From NCBI RefSeq assembly GCF_014673495.1, contig NZ_CP051006.1, positions 5,456,001 to 5,520,000 on the forward strand: 64,000 nucleotides of DNA. The letters run 5' to 3'. Position 1 is the first letter of the stretch. Every line of letters starts with the position of its first letter. The stretch is from Streptomyces griseofuscus. Its GTDB lineage: Bacteria; Actinomycetota; Actinomycetes; Streptomycetales; Streptomycetaceae. The translations under genes were made by a program, and so were the position numbers. Shown piece by piece: positions 25,332-34,498 of the stretch. Under the pieces are notes generated by a model, which did not search any database, was not told where the DNA came from, and worked only from the letters and a program-made list of their open reading frames with translations.

Positions 25332-27149
25332 CTACTCGACCGTCACCGACTTCGCCAGGTTCCTCGGCTTGTCGATGTCGCGGCCCAGGGCCTTCGCCGT
25401 GTGGTAGGCGAGGAGCTGGAGCGGGATGCCCATCAGGATCGGGTCGAGCTCGTCCTCGTTCTTCGGGACGAGGATCGTCTGATCGGCCTTCTCCTGGTCC
25501 CGGTGGGCCACGGCGAGGATCTTGCCCTCGCGCGCCTTGATCTCCTCCAGCGCGGCGCGGTTCTTCTCCAGCAGATCGTCGTCCGGGATGATCGCGACCG
25601 TCGGCAGCGCGGGCTCGATCAGGGCCAGCGGGCCGTGCTTCAGCTCGGAGGCGGGGTAGGCCTCGGCGTGGATGTACGAGACCTCCTTGAGCTTGAGGGA
25701 GGCCTCGCGGGCGACCGGGTAGCCGCGGACCCGGCCGATGAAGAGCATCGAGCGGGCGTCGGCGTACAGCTCGGCCAGCTCCTTGATCTGCTCCTCCTGC
25801 TTGAGGATCTCGGTGATCTGGTCGGGCAGCCTGCGCAGGCCCTCGATGATCCGCTTGCCGTCGCGCACCGAGAGGTCGCGGGTGCGGCCCAGGTGCAGCG
25901 CGAGCAGCGCGAAGGCGACCGTGGTGTTGGTGAAGCACTTGGTCGAGACGACGCAGACCTCGGGGCCCGCGTGGACGTAGATCCCGGCGTCCGCCTCCCG
26001 GGCGATCGCGGAACCCACCACGTTGACCACGCCGAAGACCCGCGCGCCCTTGCGCTTGAGCTCCTGCACGGCGGCGAGCACGTCGTACGTCTCACCGGAC
26101 TGGGAGACCGCGACGTACAGCGTGTCGGGGTCCACGACCGCGTTGCGGTAGCGGAACTCGGAGGCCGGCTCGGCGTCCGCGGGGATGCGGGCCAGCTCCT
26201 CGATCATCTGGGCGCCGATGAGCCCGGCGTGGTACGAGGTGCCGCAGCCGAGGATCTTCACCCGGCGGATCTGCCGGGCCTCGCGGGCGTCCAGGTTGAG
26301 GCCGCCGAGGTGCACGGTGGAGAAGCGGTCGTCGATCCGGCCGCGCAGCACACGGTCGACCGCGTCGGCCTGCTCGAAGATCTCCTTGTGCATATAGGTG
26401 TCGTGGCCGCCCATGTCGTACGACTCGGCCTCCCACTCCACCGTGGTGGGCTCGGCGGTGGTGCGCGTGCCCTCGGTGGTGTAGGTGCGGAAGTCGTCGG
26501 CCTTGAGGGTGGCCATCTCGCCGTCGTCCAGCGTCACTATCTGCCGGGTGTGCATGACCAGCGCGGCGATGTCCGAGGCGACGAACATCTCCTTCTCGCC
26601 GATGCCGAGCACGACCGGGGAGCCGTTGCGGGCCACCACGATGCGGTCGGGGAAGTCGGCGTGCAGCACGGCGATGCCGTAGGTGCCCTCGATCAGCCGG
26701 ACGGCCTGGCGGACCTTGTCCTCCAGCTTGTCGGCGCCGGCGCGGGCGATGAGGTGGGTGAGGACCTCGGTGTCGGTCTCGGAGAGGAACTCGACGCCGT
26801 CCGCCTCCAGCTTGCGGCGCAGGTCGGCGGCGTTGTCGATGATGCCGTTGTGGACGACGGCGACCTTGTTGTCGGCCGACATGTGCGGGTGCGCGTTCAC
26901 GTCGGAGGGGGCGCCGTGGGTGGCCCAGCGGGTGTGGGCGATGCCGGTGGTGCCCTTGAAGCGCGCCGGGACCTTGGCCTCCAGGTCGCGCACCCGGCCC
27001 TTGGCCTTGACCATCTTCAGGCCGGGCGCCTTCGGGGAGGTGACCACGATGCCCGCGGAGTCGTACCCGCGGTACTCCAGCCGCTGGAGGCCCTCCAGGA
27101 GGAGGGGGGCGACGTCACGCTTCCCGATGTAACCGACAATTCCGCACAT
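25332..27149 (-). CDS. glmS: Glucosamine-6-phosphate synthase (isomerizing)
   Basis: 605 residues, normal length. The N-terminal glutaminase domain begins MCGIVGYIG (Cys2 is the nucleophile after Met removal) with EYRGYDSAG and GIAHTRWATHG. Two SIS domains bind fructose-6-phosphate (ILGCGTSYHAG, YVAVSQSGETYD; second around MLFIGRVRGYPVA, SELKHGPLALI). The C-terminal end KSVTVE is typical. It makes glucosamine-6-phosphate, the first committed step toward UDP-GlcNAc for peptidoglycan. The gene upstream at 27162-27419 is 12 bp away and co-directional. Ribosome site AGGAA lies about 10 nt from the ATG. No glmS ribozyme is visible. Confidence 0.97.
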   Translation of the reverse strand: MCGIVGYIGKRDVAPLLLEGLQRLEYRGYDSAGIVVTSPKAPGLKMVKAKGRVRDLEAKVPARFKGTTGIAHTRWATHGAPSDVNAHPHMSADNKVAVVHNGIIDNAADLRRKLEADGVEFLSETDTEVLTHLIARAGADKLEDKVRQAVRLIEGTYGIAVLHADFPDRIVVARNGSPVVLGIGEKEMFVASDIAALVMHTRQIVTLDDGEMATLKADDFRTYTTEGTRTTAEPTTVEWEAESYDMGGHDTYMHKEIFEQADAVDRVLRGRIDDRFSTVHLGGLNLDAREARQIRRVKILGCGTSYHAGLIGAQMIEELARIPADAEPASEFRYRNAVVDPDTLYVAVSQSGETYDVLAAVQELKRKGARVFGVVNVVGSAIAREADAGIYVHAGPEVCVVSTKCFTNTTVAFALLALHLGRTRDLSVRDGKRIIEGLRRLPDQITEILKQEEQIKELAELYADARSMLFIGRVRGYPVAREASLKLKEVSYIHAEAYPASELKHGPLALIEPALPTVAIIPDDDLLEKNRAALEEIKAREGKILAVAHRDQEKADQTILVPKNEDELDPILMGIPLQLLAYHTAKALGRDIDKPRNLAKSVTVE

Positions 27150-27161
27150 ATAAAGGTATTC

Positions 27162-27419
27162 CTAGCCGTAGACCATGCGGCGCAGCTGCCTGAGCGTCAG
27201 CTCGGGCGGTGCCACCGCTCGATATCTGAGGTCCGCCCCGATCCGTTCGAAGATCTCCGCGTTCACCAGGCCCTGGGTCTGGAGCTCGCGGTGGCGGCGA
27301 CGGACGAAATCCTCCGTCGACTCGTCGAAATAGGCGAGCACGTCCTGGATCACCCGCAGCGCCTCGCCCCTGCCGAGGGGCGTGGACCGCGTCAGATGAT
27401 CTACGAGTTCGTCGTGCAC
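27162..27419 (-). CDS. Small conserved protein upstream of glmS
   Basis: 85 residues, all-helical and charged, no membrane segment (DELVDHLTRSTPLGRGEALRVIQDVLAYFDESTEDFVRRRHRELQ). It uses a GTG start with GAGGA at good spacing. It ends 12 bp before glmS, so it is probably the first gene of a two-gene transcript. It looks like a conserved actinobacterial hypothetical. A role in controlling GlmS is only suggested by position. Confidence 0.75.
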   Translation of the reverse strand: MHDELVDHLTRSTPLGRGEALRVIQDVLAYFDESTEDFVRRRHRELQTQGLVNAEIFERIGADLRYRAVAPPELTLRQLRRMVYG

Positions 27420-27648
27420 CCGTAGATCCTCGGGTACCGGCGCGGGTTTCGCAAGAATCCTGCCCGATATCGGGCACCGGGGGTGGGTGGCGTACTGAAC
27501 TCTTGTCCACCCGCTGTGTTCTCCGTCACGCCATGACGGAGCCAGGAGTCGGTCCAGTTCCCGGCGAAGCCATCCTTCCGGATGATTTCCGCCATGGCGG
27601 GATCGTTCAGCCGGATCCGTCGGGAGGATTTCGGCGGATCTGCGGGAG

Positions 27649-27664
27649 AGTGGTCACGACCAGA
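27649..27664. promoter_or_regulatory. DasR-responsive-element-like site
   Basis: AGTGGTCACGACCAGA contains the perfect inverted repeat TGGTC-AC-GACCA (27651-27662) and closely matches the DasR consensus AGTGGTCTAGACCACT. It lies about 17 bp before the GTG of the hexosaminidase gene, in the right place for repression lifted by GlcN-6-P. Confidence 0.75.
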
Positions 27665-27680
27665 CTCGAAGGGAGCGCAT

Positions 27681-29282
27681 GTGACACGGAACGACCGTAC
27701 GACTCCCCGAACCGCCCGCGTCCTTGGTTCGCTGCTGCTCGTCGCGGCAGCCGGTGCCTTCACCCTCGGCGCCGCGCCCGCCCCGCCCGAGGGCCCCGTC
27801 ACCCCCTTGAGCCAGGTGGTCCCGGCCCCCGCCTCCGTCACCCCGGGCGGAGCGCCGTACCGCCTCACCCGTGCCACCGCCGTCCGGGTGGACGGCTCGG
27901 CCGAGGTCCGGCGCGTCGGCGGCTATCTCGCCGGCATCCTGCGGCCCTCCACCGGCTATCCGCTGCCGCTCACCGAGCACGGCGCCGGGGGCATCCGACT
28001 GCACCTGGAGAAGGGGGACTTCGGCGCCGAGGGCTACCGGCTGCGCAGCGGCCCCACCGGTGTCACGCTCACCGCGAGCGCTCCGGCCGGCCTCTTCCAC
28101 GGTGTGCAGACGCTGCGCCAACTCCTCCCGGCAGCCGTGGAGAAGAGGACGGTCCAGCACCAGGACTGGCGCATCGCCGGCGGCACCGTCGAGGACCGTC
28201 CCCGCTACGCCTACCGGGGTGCCATGCTGGACGTCTCCCGGCACTTCTTCACCGTCGCCCAGGTGGAGCGGTACATCGACGAACTCGCGCTGTACAAGGT
28301 CAATGAGCTGCATCTGCACCTCAGCGACGACCAGGGCTGGCGCATCGCCATCAACTCCTGGCCACGGCTGGCGGGTTACGGCGGCGCGAGCGAGGTCGGC
28401 GGCGGCAAGGGCGGCTTCTACACCCAGGCCGAGTACCGGCACCTCGTCTCCTACGCGGCCGCCCGCTATGTGGAGGTCGTGCCCGAGATCGACATGCCCG
28501 GCCACACCAACGCGGCCCTCGCCTCCTACGCGAAGCTCAACTGCGACGGGGTGGCGCCCCCGCGCTACACGGGCACCGAGGTCGGCTTCAGCTCGCTGTG
28601 CGTGTCCAAGGACGTCACGTACACCTTCGTGGACGACGTCATCAGGGAGCTGGCCGCGCTCACCCCGGGCCGCTATCTGCACATCGGCGGCGACGAGGCG
28701 CACTCCACCAGCCATGCCGACTATGTGACCTTCATGGACCGGGTCCAGCCGATCGTCGCCAAGTACGGCAAGAAGATCATCGGCTGGCATCAGCTCACCG
28801 GCGCGCACCCCGCGAAGGGCGCGCTGGCCCAGTACTGGGGGCTGGACAGCACCAGTGCGGCCGAGAAGGAGCAGGTCGCACAGGCCGCCCGCAACGGCAC
28901 CGGGCTGATCCTGTCCCCGGCCGACCGGGTCTACCTCGACATGAAGTACACGAAGGACACCCCGCTGGGGCTCAGTTGGGCCGGGCTGGTCGAGGTGCGG
29001 CGGTCGTACGACTGGGACCCGGGCGCCTATCTGGCGGGTGTGCCCGCGTCGGCGGTGAAGGGGGTGGAGGCGCCCCTGTGGTCGGAGACGCTGAAGACCT
29101 CGGCCGACATCGACTACATGGCGTTCCCGCGGCTGCCCGGCGCGGCCGAGCTGGGCTGGTCGCCCGCCGCCACCCACGACTGGGACACCTACAAGGTACG
29201 GCTGGCCGCCCAGGGTCCGCGCTGGGACGCCCTCGGCATCGGCTACTACCACTCGCCGCAGGTGCCCTGGCCCAGCGGCTGA
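27681..29282 (+). CDS. Secreted GH20 beta-N-acetylhexosaminidase
   Basis: 533 residues. The Sec signal peptide (about 1-33) ends near TLGAAPA. A GH20b-type alpha/beta domain (about 45-170) precedes the GH20 barrel (about 175-500), with HLHLSDDQGWR and the catalytic pair D338-E339 in HIGGDEAHS. Substrate-assisted removal of terminal GlcNAc or GalNAc from chitobiose or glycans is the expected reaction. The GTG start at 27681 follows GGGAG; longer in-frame starts upstream run through the operator and are not credible. The DasR-like site couples it to GlcNAc metabolism. It ends with the terminator at 29294-29330, facing desD. Confidence 0.94.
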   Translation: MTRNDRTTPRTARVLGSLLLVAAAGAFTLGAAPAPPEGPVTPLSQVVPAPASVTPGGAPYRLTRATAVRVDGSAEVRRVGGYLAGILRPSTGYPLPLTEHGAGGIRLHLEKGDFGAEGYRLRSGPTGVTLTASAPAGLFHGVQTLRQLLPAAVEKRTVQHQDWRIAGGTVEDRPRYAYRGAMLDVSRHFFTVAQVERYIDELALYKVNELHLHLSDDQGWRIAINSWPRLAGYGGASEVGGGKGGFYTQAEYRHLVSYAAARYVEVVPEIDMPGHTNAALASYAKLNCDGVAPPRYTGTEVGFSSLCVSKDVTYTFVDDVIRELAALTPGRYLHIGGDEAHSTSHADYVTFMDRVQPIVAKYGKKIIGWHQLTGAHPAKGALAQYWGLDSTSAAEKEQVAQAARNGTGLILSPADRVYLDMKYTKDTPLGLSWAGLVEVRRSYDWDPGAYLAGVPASAVKGVEAPLWSETLKTSADIDYMAFPRLPGAAELGWSPAATHDWDTYKVRLAAQGPRWDALGIGYYHSPQVPWPSG

Positions 29283-29293
29283 GAAGAAGGTGA

Positions 29294-29330
29294 ACGGGCG
29301 CCCCGGAGGACCGTACTCCGGGGCGCCCGT
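29294..29330. terminator. Bidirectional terminator between hexosaminidase and desD
   Basis: A perfect 14-bp stem ACGGGCGCCCCGGA / TCCGGGGCGCCCGT with a 9-nt loop. Confidence 0.88.
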
Positions 29331-29346
29331 CCGTCGGTGTCCGCCG

Positions 29347-31116
29347 TCAGCGGCCGGCCAGCGGATTGCGCAGCGTGCCCACCAGCTGGAGCGCCCCGGA
29401 GGGGTCCGCGAGGTCCACCATCTGCCGGTTGTCGCGCAGCTGGAGCCGGTTGAGGCAGGACAGCGCGAACTCGGGCGCGAACAGGTCGTACCGCGCGAAC
29501 CGGTCGGCGAGTCCGGGGTTCGCCTCCTGGTACTCGCGGGAGATCTCCGCGACCGTCCCCCAGAACGCGTCCTCGGTGAGGATGCCCTCGGCGGCGAGGT
29601 TCGCGGCGAGGAAGCGGAAGAAGCAGTCGAAGACATCGGTGAAGATCGACAGCAGCTTCTGGTCCTCGGGGATGTCGGCCCGGATCCGGGCGACCTCCGG
29701 CGGCAGCACGGCGTCCGGGTCCATCACCACGATCTCCTCGGCGATGTCCTTGTAGACGGCCCGCTGTACGACCCCGTCCCGCAGCACCAGGATGGTGTTC
29801 TCGCCGTGCGGCATGAACGCCAGGTCGTAGGCGTAGAGGCTGTGCAGCAGCGGGGTGTAGTACGCCCGCAGGTACCGGCGCAGCCACTCGGCGGGCGCGA
29901 GCCCCGACCGCTCGATCAGGACGCCCGCGACGGACGCGCCCTCGTGGTCGACATGGAGCAGGGAGGCCATGGTGGCGAGCGTCTCGCCGTCCGCGAGGGA
30001 GGGCACCGGGCTCTCCCGCCACAGCGCGGCCAGCATCTTGCGGTAGGGGGAGTAGCGGTCGGTGGCCCGCTCGTACTCCAGATGCCGGTAGCCGACGGCG
30101 GCCCGCTCGCGGATGATCGTCAGGCCGCTGCCCTTGAGCACCGGGTCGTTCTCGATCAGCTGGGCGAGCCAGTCGTTGATGGCGGGGGTGGCCTCCATGT
30201 AGGCGGCCGAGAGTCCGCGCATGAAGCCCATGTTGAGCACGGACAGGGCCGTCTTCACATAGTGCTTGTGCGGGGCGCTGGTGTTGAAGAAGGTCCGGAT
30301 GGACTGCTGGGCGAGGTATTCGTCCTCGCCCTCGCCGAGCGGCACGAGGTGCTTGCGGGCCACTTCCGCGGCGAAGGTGACGGACAGCTTGTTCCACCAC
30401 TGCCAGGGGTGGACGGGGATGAGGAGGTAGTCGGCCGGGTCGAGTCCCTGGGCGGTCAGCGTCCGCCCGAACCGCTCGACCGTCTCCTCGCCCAGCTCCG
30501 CCCGGATGAAGCCCTCGTACTCGATGCCGGTGCCCGCGGTGAAGGCGGCGCGGGAGCGGTGCGCGGCCAGCCACACCAGCCGGACGGGGTGCGCGGTCTC
30601 CGGGGCGTACGACAGGTACTCGTGGACCCCGAAGCCGAGCCGCCCGTTGTTCGCGACGAAGCAGGGGTGGCCCTCGGTCATCCCGGTCTCGATCGCCTGG
30701 AAGCCGCTCGCCGCCAGCTCGGCCGACGTGACCTGGTGCTTGGTGAGCTTGTAGCAGGTGCCGGAGAGGGTGGAGGAGATCTCCTCCAGGTAGACGGGCA
30801 GGATGGCGTCGCTCAGGCCGAGGGAGTCCTTCAGCTCGATGAAGAAGTCCAGCGCGGCGAGCGGGAGTTCCTCGCCGTCGCGGTGCCGGGTGATCGAGCC
30901 GGCGTCGACCTCCCAGTGGTCCAGGGCGCGGCGCACGGCGGTGAACCGGTAGGCGGTGAGCCCGTCGTCGCCGCGGACGACGTAGCCCGCGCCGTCCGCC
31001 TCGGGGGTGATCAGGCGCTCGTGCGCGAACTCGGCGAGCGCCTTGCGGATCAGCAGCCGGTTGGCCTGCGCCCAGCGCTCGGGGGACAGATGGGCCACGG
31101 ACTCGGCGGGGGTCAT
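29347..31116 (-). CDS. desD: Desferrioxamine NIS synthetase DesD
   Basis: 589 residues, a siderophore synthetase of the IucA/IucC (NRPS-independent) family. Typical blocks: SSTLSGTCYKLTKHQVTS (about 120), GHPCFVANNGRLGF, LIPVHPWQWWNKLSV and FMPHGENTILVLRDG. It joins and cyclises N-hydroxy-N-succinyl (or acetyl) cadaverine units into desferrioxamine E/B using ATP. It is the last gene of desABCD and overlaps desC by ATGA. The iron box upstream of desA controls the set. Confidence 0.96.
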   Translation of the reverse strand: MTPAESVAHLSPERWAQANRLLIRKALAEFAHERLITPEADGAGYVVRGDDGLTAYRFTAVRRALDHWEVDAGSITRHRDGEELPLAALDFFIELKDSLGLSDAILPVYLEEISSTLSGTCYKLTKHQVTSAELAASGFQAIETGMTEGHPCFVANNGRLGFGVHEYLSYAPETAHPVRLVWLAAHRSRAAFTAGTGIEYEGFIRAELGEETVERFGRTLTAQGLDPADYLLIPVHPWQWWNKLSVTFAAEVARKHLVPLGEGEDEYLAQQSIRTFFNTSAPHKHYVKTALSVLNMGFMRGLSAAYMEATPAINDWLAQLIENDPVLKGSGLTIIRERAAVGYRHLEYERATDRYSPYRKMLAALWRESPVPSLADGETLATMASLLHVDHEGASVAGVLIERSGLAPAEWLRRYLRAYYTPLLHSLYAYDLAFMPHGENTILVLRDGVVQRAVYKDIAEEIVVMDPDAVLPPEVARIRADIPEDQKLLSIFTDVFDCFFRFLAANLAAEGILTEDAFWGTVAEISREYQEANPGLADRFARYDLFAPEFALSCLNRLQLRDNRQMVDLADPSGALQLVGTLRNPLAGR

Positions 31117-31646
31117 GCGGACACCGCCTTGGTGAACTGCTCGCGGGTGCAGAAGCTCAGCAGGGCTTCCTTCTCCGGCTTCTGTATCTCGCGCTCGGCC
31201 ACGAAGCCGACGGCCGCGTTCAGCGCGTGCACCGCCTTGTTGCGCACATCCGGCTCCACGACGACGCGCTCGACGGCCGGGTCCTCGAAGAGGTGGGCCA
31301 TGACGGCGGTGATGACGGCCTTGGTGAACCCGTGCTCGGGGGTGTCGGTCGCGGGGGTCAGGAAGTGCATCCCGACATCGCCCGGCCGGGGCTCGTAGAG
31401 GCCGACCAGTTCCCGGTGGACGGGGTCGTACCGCTCCACGAGGAAGGCGGGGGCGCCGTCCCGGAGCCCGAGCAGTGCCTGCTGGTGCTCGTCGGCGGCT
31501 ATCTCCATGTACGCCCGCTCGATGTCCTCCAGTTTCGCGTCCTGCATCATCCAGAAGGCGGCCTTCGGGTGGGTGATCCAGGAGTGCAGCAGCTCGGCGT
31601 CCGTGGCCGGGTCGACGGGCCGGAAGGAGAAGGTCAGGTCGGTCAT
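31113..31646 (-). CDS. desC: N-hydroxycadaverine acyltransferase DesC
   Basis: 177 residues, GNAT fold of the IucB/RimJ-like type (FSFRPVDPATDAELLHSWITHPKAAFWMMQ; GVGM-like GDVGMHFLTPATD; VERVVVEPDVRNKAVHALNAAVGF for acetyl-CoA binding). It transfers succinyl or acetyl groups from CoA to N-hydroxycadaverine. Coupled by 4-nt overlaps to both desB and desD. Confidence 0.95.
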   Translation of the reverse strand: MTDLTFSFRPVDPATDAELLHSWITHPKAAFWMMQDAKLEDIERAYMEIAADEHQQALLGLRDGAPAFLVERYDPVHRELVGLYEPRPGDVGMHFLTPATDTPEHGFTKAVITAVMAHLFEDPAVERVVVEPDVRNKAVHALNAAVGFVAEREIQKPEKEALLSFCTREQFTKAVSA

Positions 31647-32926
31647 ACGGCGAACTCCTGGAAGGCGATGGACTTCTCGACCGGGTAGTACTCGCTGCCG
31701 AGCACCTCGCGGATGATGCTCGCGTTGCGGTAGGGGCCCATGCCCAGGTCGGGGCTGGTGATGCTGTGGGTGTGGACGCCGGCGTTCTGGAGGAAGACAC
31801 CGCGTCCGGTGACGTCGATGGCGTAGTTGCGGGCGACGTCGAAGCGGCCGTGGCCGTCGAAGCGCAGCCGCTCGCGCAGCGGGGCGAGGAAGGCCGGGGT
31901 CGCGTAGTGGTAGCCGGTGGCCAGCACCAGGCCCTCGGTGCGGATCTCGAAGTCCTTGCCCTGCTCGTCCTGGCGGAAGCCGAGGGTGTACGCCCCCTCG
32001 TCGTAACGCGCGCTGTGCAGCGAGGAGTTGGTGAGCAGCCTGGTGGGCACCGGCCGGTCCCCGCTCGCCACGTTCTTCTGGTAGAGCAGGTCGAAGATCG
32101 CGTCGATGAGGTCCGAGTTGATGCCCTTGAACAGCCCCTTCTGCTGCTTCTCCAGCCGGTAGCGGGTCTCCTCGGGCAGCGCGCGGAAGTAGTCGATGTA
32201 GTCCGGGGAGGTCATCTCCAGGGTCAGCTTGGTGTACTCCAGCGGGAAGAACCGCGGGGAGCGGGTGACCCAGTTGAGCTGGTAGCCGTGGACGTCGATC
32301 TCGGACAGCAGCTCGTAGTAGATCTCGGCCGCGCTCTGCCCGCTGCCGACGACCGTGATGGACTTCTTCCCCTGCAACTCTTCCTTGCGGTGCATGTACT
32401 GGGAGGTGTGCAGGAGGTCCCCGCCCAGGTCACGGCAGGACTCGGGGAGGTAGGGCACCGTGCCCGTGCCGAGCACGAGATGCCGGGCGCGGAGGATCTC
32501 ACCGGCCGCGGTCTGCACGACGTACACGTCGTCCTCGTACGACACCTCGGTGACGGTCGTGCCGAAGCGGACGCAGCTCAGCTTGCCGGCGGCCCAGCGG
32601 CAGTAGTCGTCGTACTCAACCCGCAGCGGATAGAAGTTCTCCCGGATGTAGAAGGAGTACAGCCGGCCCTTCTCCTTCAGGTAGTTGAGGAAGGAGTACG
32701 GCGAGGTGGGGTCGGCGAGAGTGACCAGGTCCGACATGAACGGGGTCTGGAGGTGGGCGCCGTCCAGGAACATCCCGGCGTGCCACTCGAAGTCGGGCTT
32801 CGACTCCAGGAAGACGGCGTCCAGTTCGGCGATCGGCTCGGTCAGGCAGGCGAGGCCGAGGTTGAAGGGGCCGAGCCCGATCCCCACGAGGTCGTGGATG
32901 CGGCTGGATTCAGGAAGCGCGGTCAA
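31643..32926 (-). CDS. desB: Cadaverine N-monooxygenase DesB
   Basis: 427 residues, a flavin N-hydroxylase of the IucD/SidA type. The FAD motif is GIGLGPFNLGLA (15-26), the NADPH motif VVGSGQSAAEIYYE (192-205) and the C-terminal ATGYHYATP is characteristic. It hydroxylates cadaverine using NADPH and O2. It appears to start at a TTG (32926) preceded by GGGAGAG, overlapping the desA end by 17 nt. No better ATG or GTG precedes the FAD motif. Confidence 0.95.
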   Translation of the reverse strand: MTALPESSRIHDLVGIGLGPFNLGLACLTEPIAELDAVFLESKPDFEWHAGMFLDGAHLQTPFMSDLVTLADPTSPYSFLNYLKEKGRLYSFYIRENFYPLRVEYDDYCRWAAGKLSCVRFGTTVTEVSYEDDVYVVQTAAGEILRARHLVLGTGTVPYLPESCRDLGGDLLHTSQYMHRKEELQGKKSITVVGSGQSAAEIYYELLSEIDVHGYQLNWVTRSPRFFPLEYTKLTLEMTSPDYIDYFRALPEETRYRLEKQQKGLFKGINSDLIDAIFDLLYQKNVASGDRPVPTRLLTNSSLHSARYDEGAYTLGFRQDEQGKDFEIRTEGLVLATGYHYATPAFLAPLRERLRFDGHGRFDVARNYAIDVTGRGVFLQNAGVHTHSITSPDLGMGPYRNASIIREVLGSEYYPVEKSIAFQEFAV

Positions 32927-34352
32927 GGGACTCTCCCAGGTACTGCTCGGCGTGGCCGGCGATGAGATCGAGGACGGCGGCGATGTCGGACGGCGTCGTC
33001 TCGGGGTTGAGCAGGGTGAACTTCAGGTAGTGGCGGCCGCCCACCTTGGTGCCCGCGACCACGGCGTCGCCGGAGGCGAACAGGGCCTTGCGGGCATGGA
33101 GGTTGGCGCGGTCGATCTCGGCCGGGTCGGTGACGGCGGCCGGTATGCAGCGGAAGACGAGGGTGGACAGGGACGGCTCGACCACGACGTCGTAGCGCGG
33201 GTCGGCGGCGAGCAGATGCCAGCCCTGGACGGCCAGGTCGCAGACCTCGTCGAAGAGTTCGCCGATGCCGTCGGCGCCCATGACGCGCAGGGTCAGCCAC
33301 AGCTTGAGGGCGTCGAAGCGGCGGGTGGTCTGGAGGGACTTGTCGACCTGGTTGGGGATGCGCTCCCGCACCGCGCGGCGCGGGTTGAGGTACTCCGCGT
33401 GGTAGGTGGCGTGCCGCAGCGTGGCCGCGTCGCGCACCAGCAGCGCGGACGAACTCACCGGCTGGAAGAAGGACTTGTGGTAGTCCACGGTGACCGAGTC
33501 GGCGCGCTCGATGCCGTCGATGCGGTGCCGGTACTTGCGCGAGGCGAGCAGCCCGCAGCCGTAGGCCGCGTCCACATGCATCCAGGCGCCGTGGCGGTCG
33601 CAGAGTTCGGCGATCCCGGGCAGCGGGTCGATGGAGCCGAAGTCGGTGGTCCCGGCGGTGGCCACGACCGCCATGGGCACCAGCCCCTCGGCCTGGCAGC
33701 GCTCCAGCTCACGGGCCAGCGCGACGGTCTGCATCCGCTTGTCGCGGTCGACGGGGACGGTGACGACCGCGTCGGGGCCGAGCCCGAGCAGTTTCGCCGA
33801 CTTCTGCACGCTGAAGTGGCCGGCCTCGGAGGCGAAGATCCGCAGTTTCCCGAGGCCCTCGCTCTTGGCCTCCTCGCGGGCCAGCAGCAGCGCCTGGAGG
33901 TTGGACTGGCTGCCGCCGGAGGTGAACACCCCGTCGGCGGCGGGCCCGAGGCCGATCCGCGCGGTCGTCCAGTCGATCAGCTTGCGCTCGATGAGCGTGC
34001 CGCCGGCCGACTGGTCCCAGGTGTCCAGCGAGGAGTTGACCGCGGAGAGCACGGCCTCGCCGAGCACGGCCGGGATGACGACCGGGCAGTTGAGGTGGGC
34101 GAGGTAGCGCGGGTGGTGGAAGTAGACCGCGTCCTTCAGATAGACGTCCTCCAGCTCGTCGAGGACGGCGGCGGTGTCGCCGAGCGGGCGGTCCAGGTCG
34201 ATGGCGTCGACGCGGGGGGACAGTTCGTCCACGGCGACGCCGGTGAACGGGCGCTCGGTGGCGGCGAGTTTGGCCGCCACCCGCTCCACTCCTTCGGTCA
34301 CGGAACGGCGGTAGTGCTCCGCGGTGAGGCCATTGAGCAGGTGGGAGCGCAT
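32910..34352 (-). CDS. desA: Lysine decarboxylase DesA
   Basis: 480 residues, a group-II PLP decarboxylase. PLP contacts are H179 (EAGHFSVQKSA), D261 (HVDAAYG) and the Schiff-base K293 (VDYHKSFFQP). It converts lysine to cadaverine, the first step of desferrioxamine synthesis. It heads the operon directly downstream of a perfect 19-bp iron box (34390-34408), so it is repressed by DmdR1/IdeR-type regulators when iron is ample. The ATG at 34352 follows a GGAGG-like purine run. Confidence 0.96.
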   Translation of the reverse strand: MRSHLLNGLTAEHYRRSVTEGVERVAAKLAATERPFTGVAVDELSPRVDAIDLDRPLGDTAAVLDELEDVYLKDAVYFHHPRYLAHLNCPVVIPAVLGEAVLSAVNSSLDTWDQSAGGTLIERKLIDWTTARIGLGPAADGVFTSGGSQSNLQALLLAREEAKSEGLGKLRIFASEAGHFSVQKSAKLLGLGPDAVVTVPVDRDKRMQTVALARELERCQAEGLVPMAVVATAGTTDFGSIDPLPGIAELCDRHGAWMHVDAAYGCGLLASRKYRHRIDGIERADSVTVDYHKSFFQPVSSSALLVRDAATLRHATYHAEYLNPRRAVRERIPNQVDKSLQTTRRFDALKLWLTLRVMGADGIGELFDEVCDLAVQGWHLLAADPRYDVVVEPSLSTLVFRCIPAAVTDPAEIDRANLHARKALFASGDAVVAGTKVGGRHYLKFTLLNPETTPSDIAAVLDLIAGHAEQYLGESLDRAS

Positions 34353-34389
34353 GGGGGGTCCTCCGGGGGGAAGTCCGTGGGAATGAAGC

Positions 34390-34408
34390 TTAGGTTAGCC
34401 TAACCTAA
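34390..34408. promoter_or_regulatory. Iron box of the desABCD operon
   Basis: TTAGGTTAGCCTAACCTAA is a 19-bp perfect palindrome (extends to 21 bp with C...G). It matches the DmdR/IdeR/DtxR operator and lies 38 bp before desA. Confidence 0.95.
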
Positions 34409-34498
34409 GTTCTTTGGGTCGAGGTATACGTGTGCCGAAGGGTGGGGGCGAGGGGCAACGGGGTGGAAGCGGGTGGGGCGGAGGTGAGGCGGGGGTGA

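Noticed and set aside
25332..27161. glmS ribozyme or riboswitch upstream of glmS
   Set aside because: Only 12 bp separate glmS from the preceding gene; there is no room for such a structure.
25332..27425. Long plus-strand frame opposite glmS beginning in the tRNA-His region
   Set aside because: Antisense to a well-recognised enzyme, composition is not protein-like, and its start lies within the tRNA.
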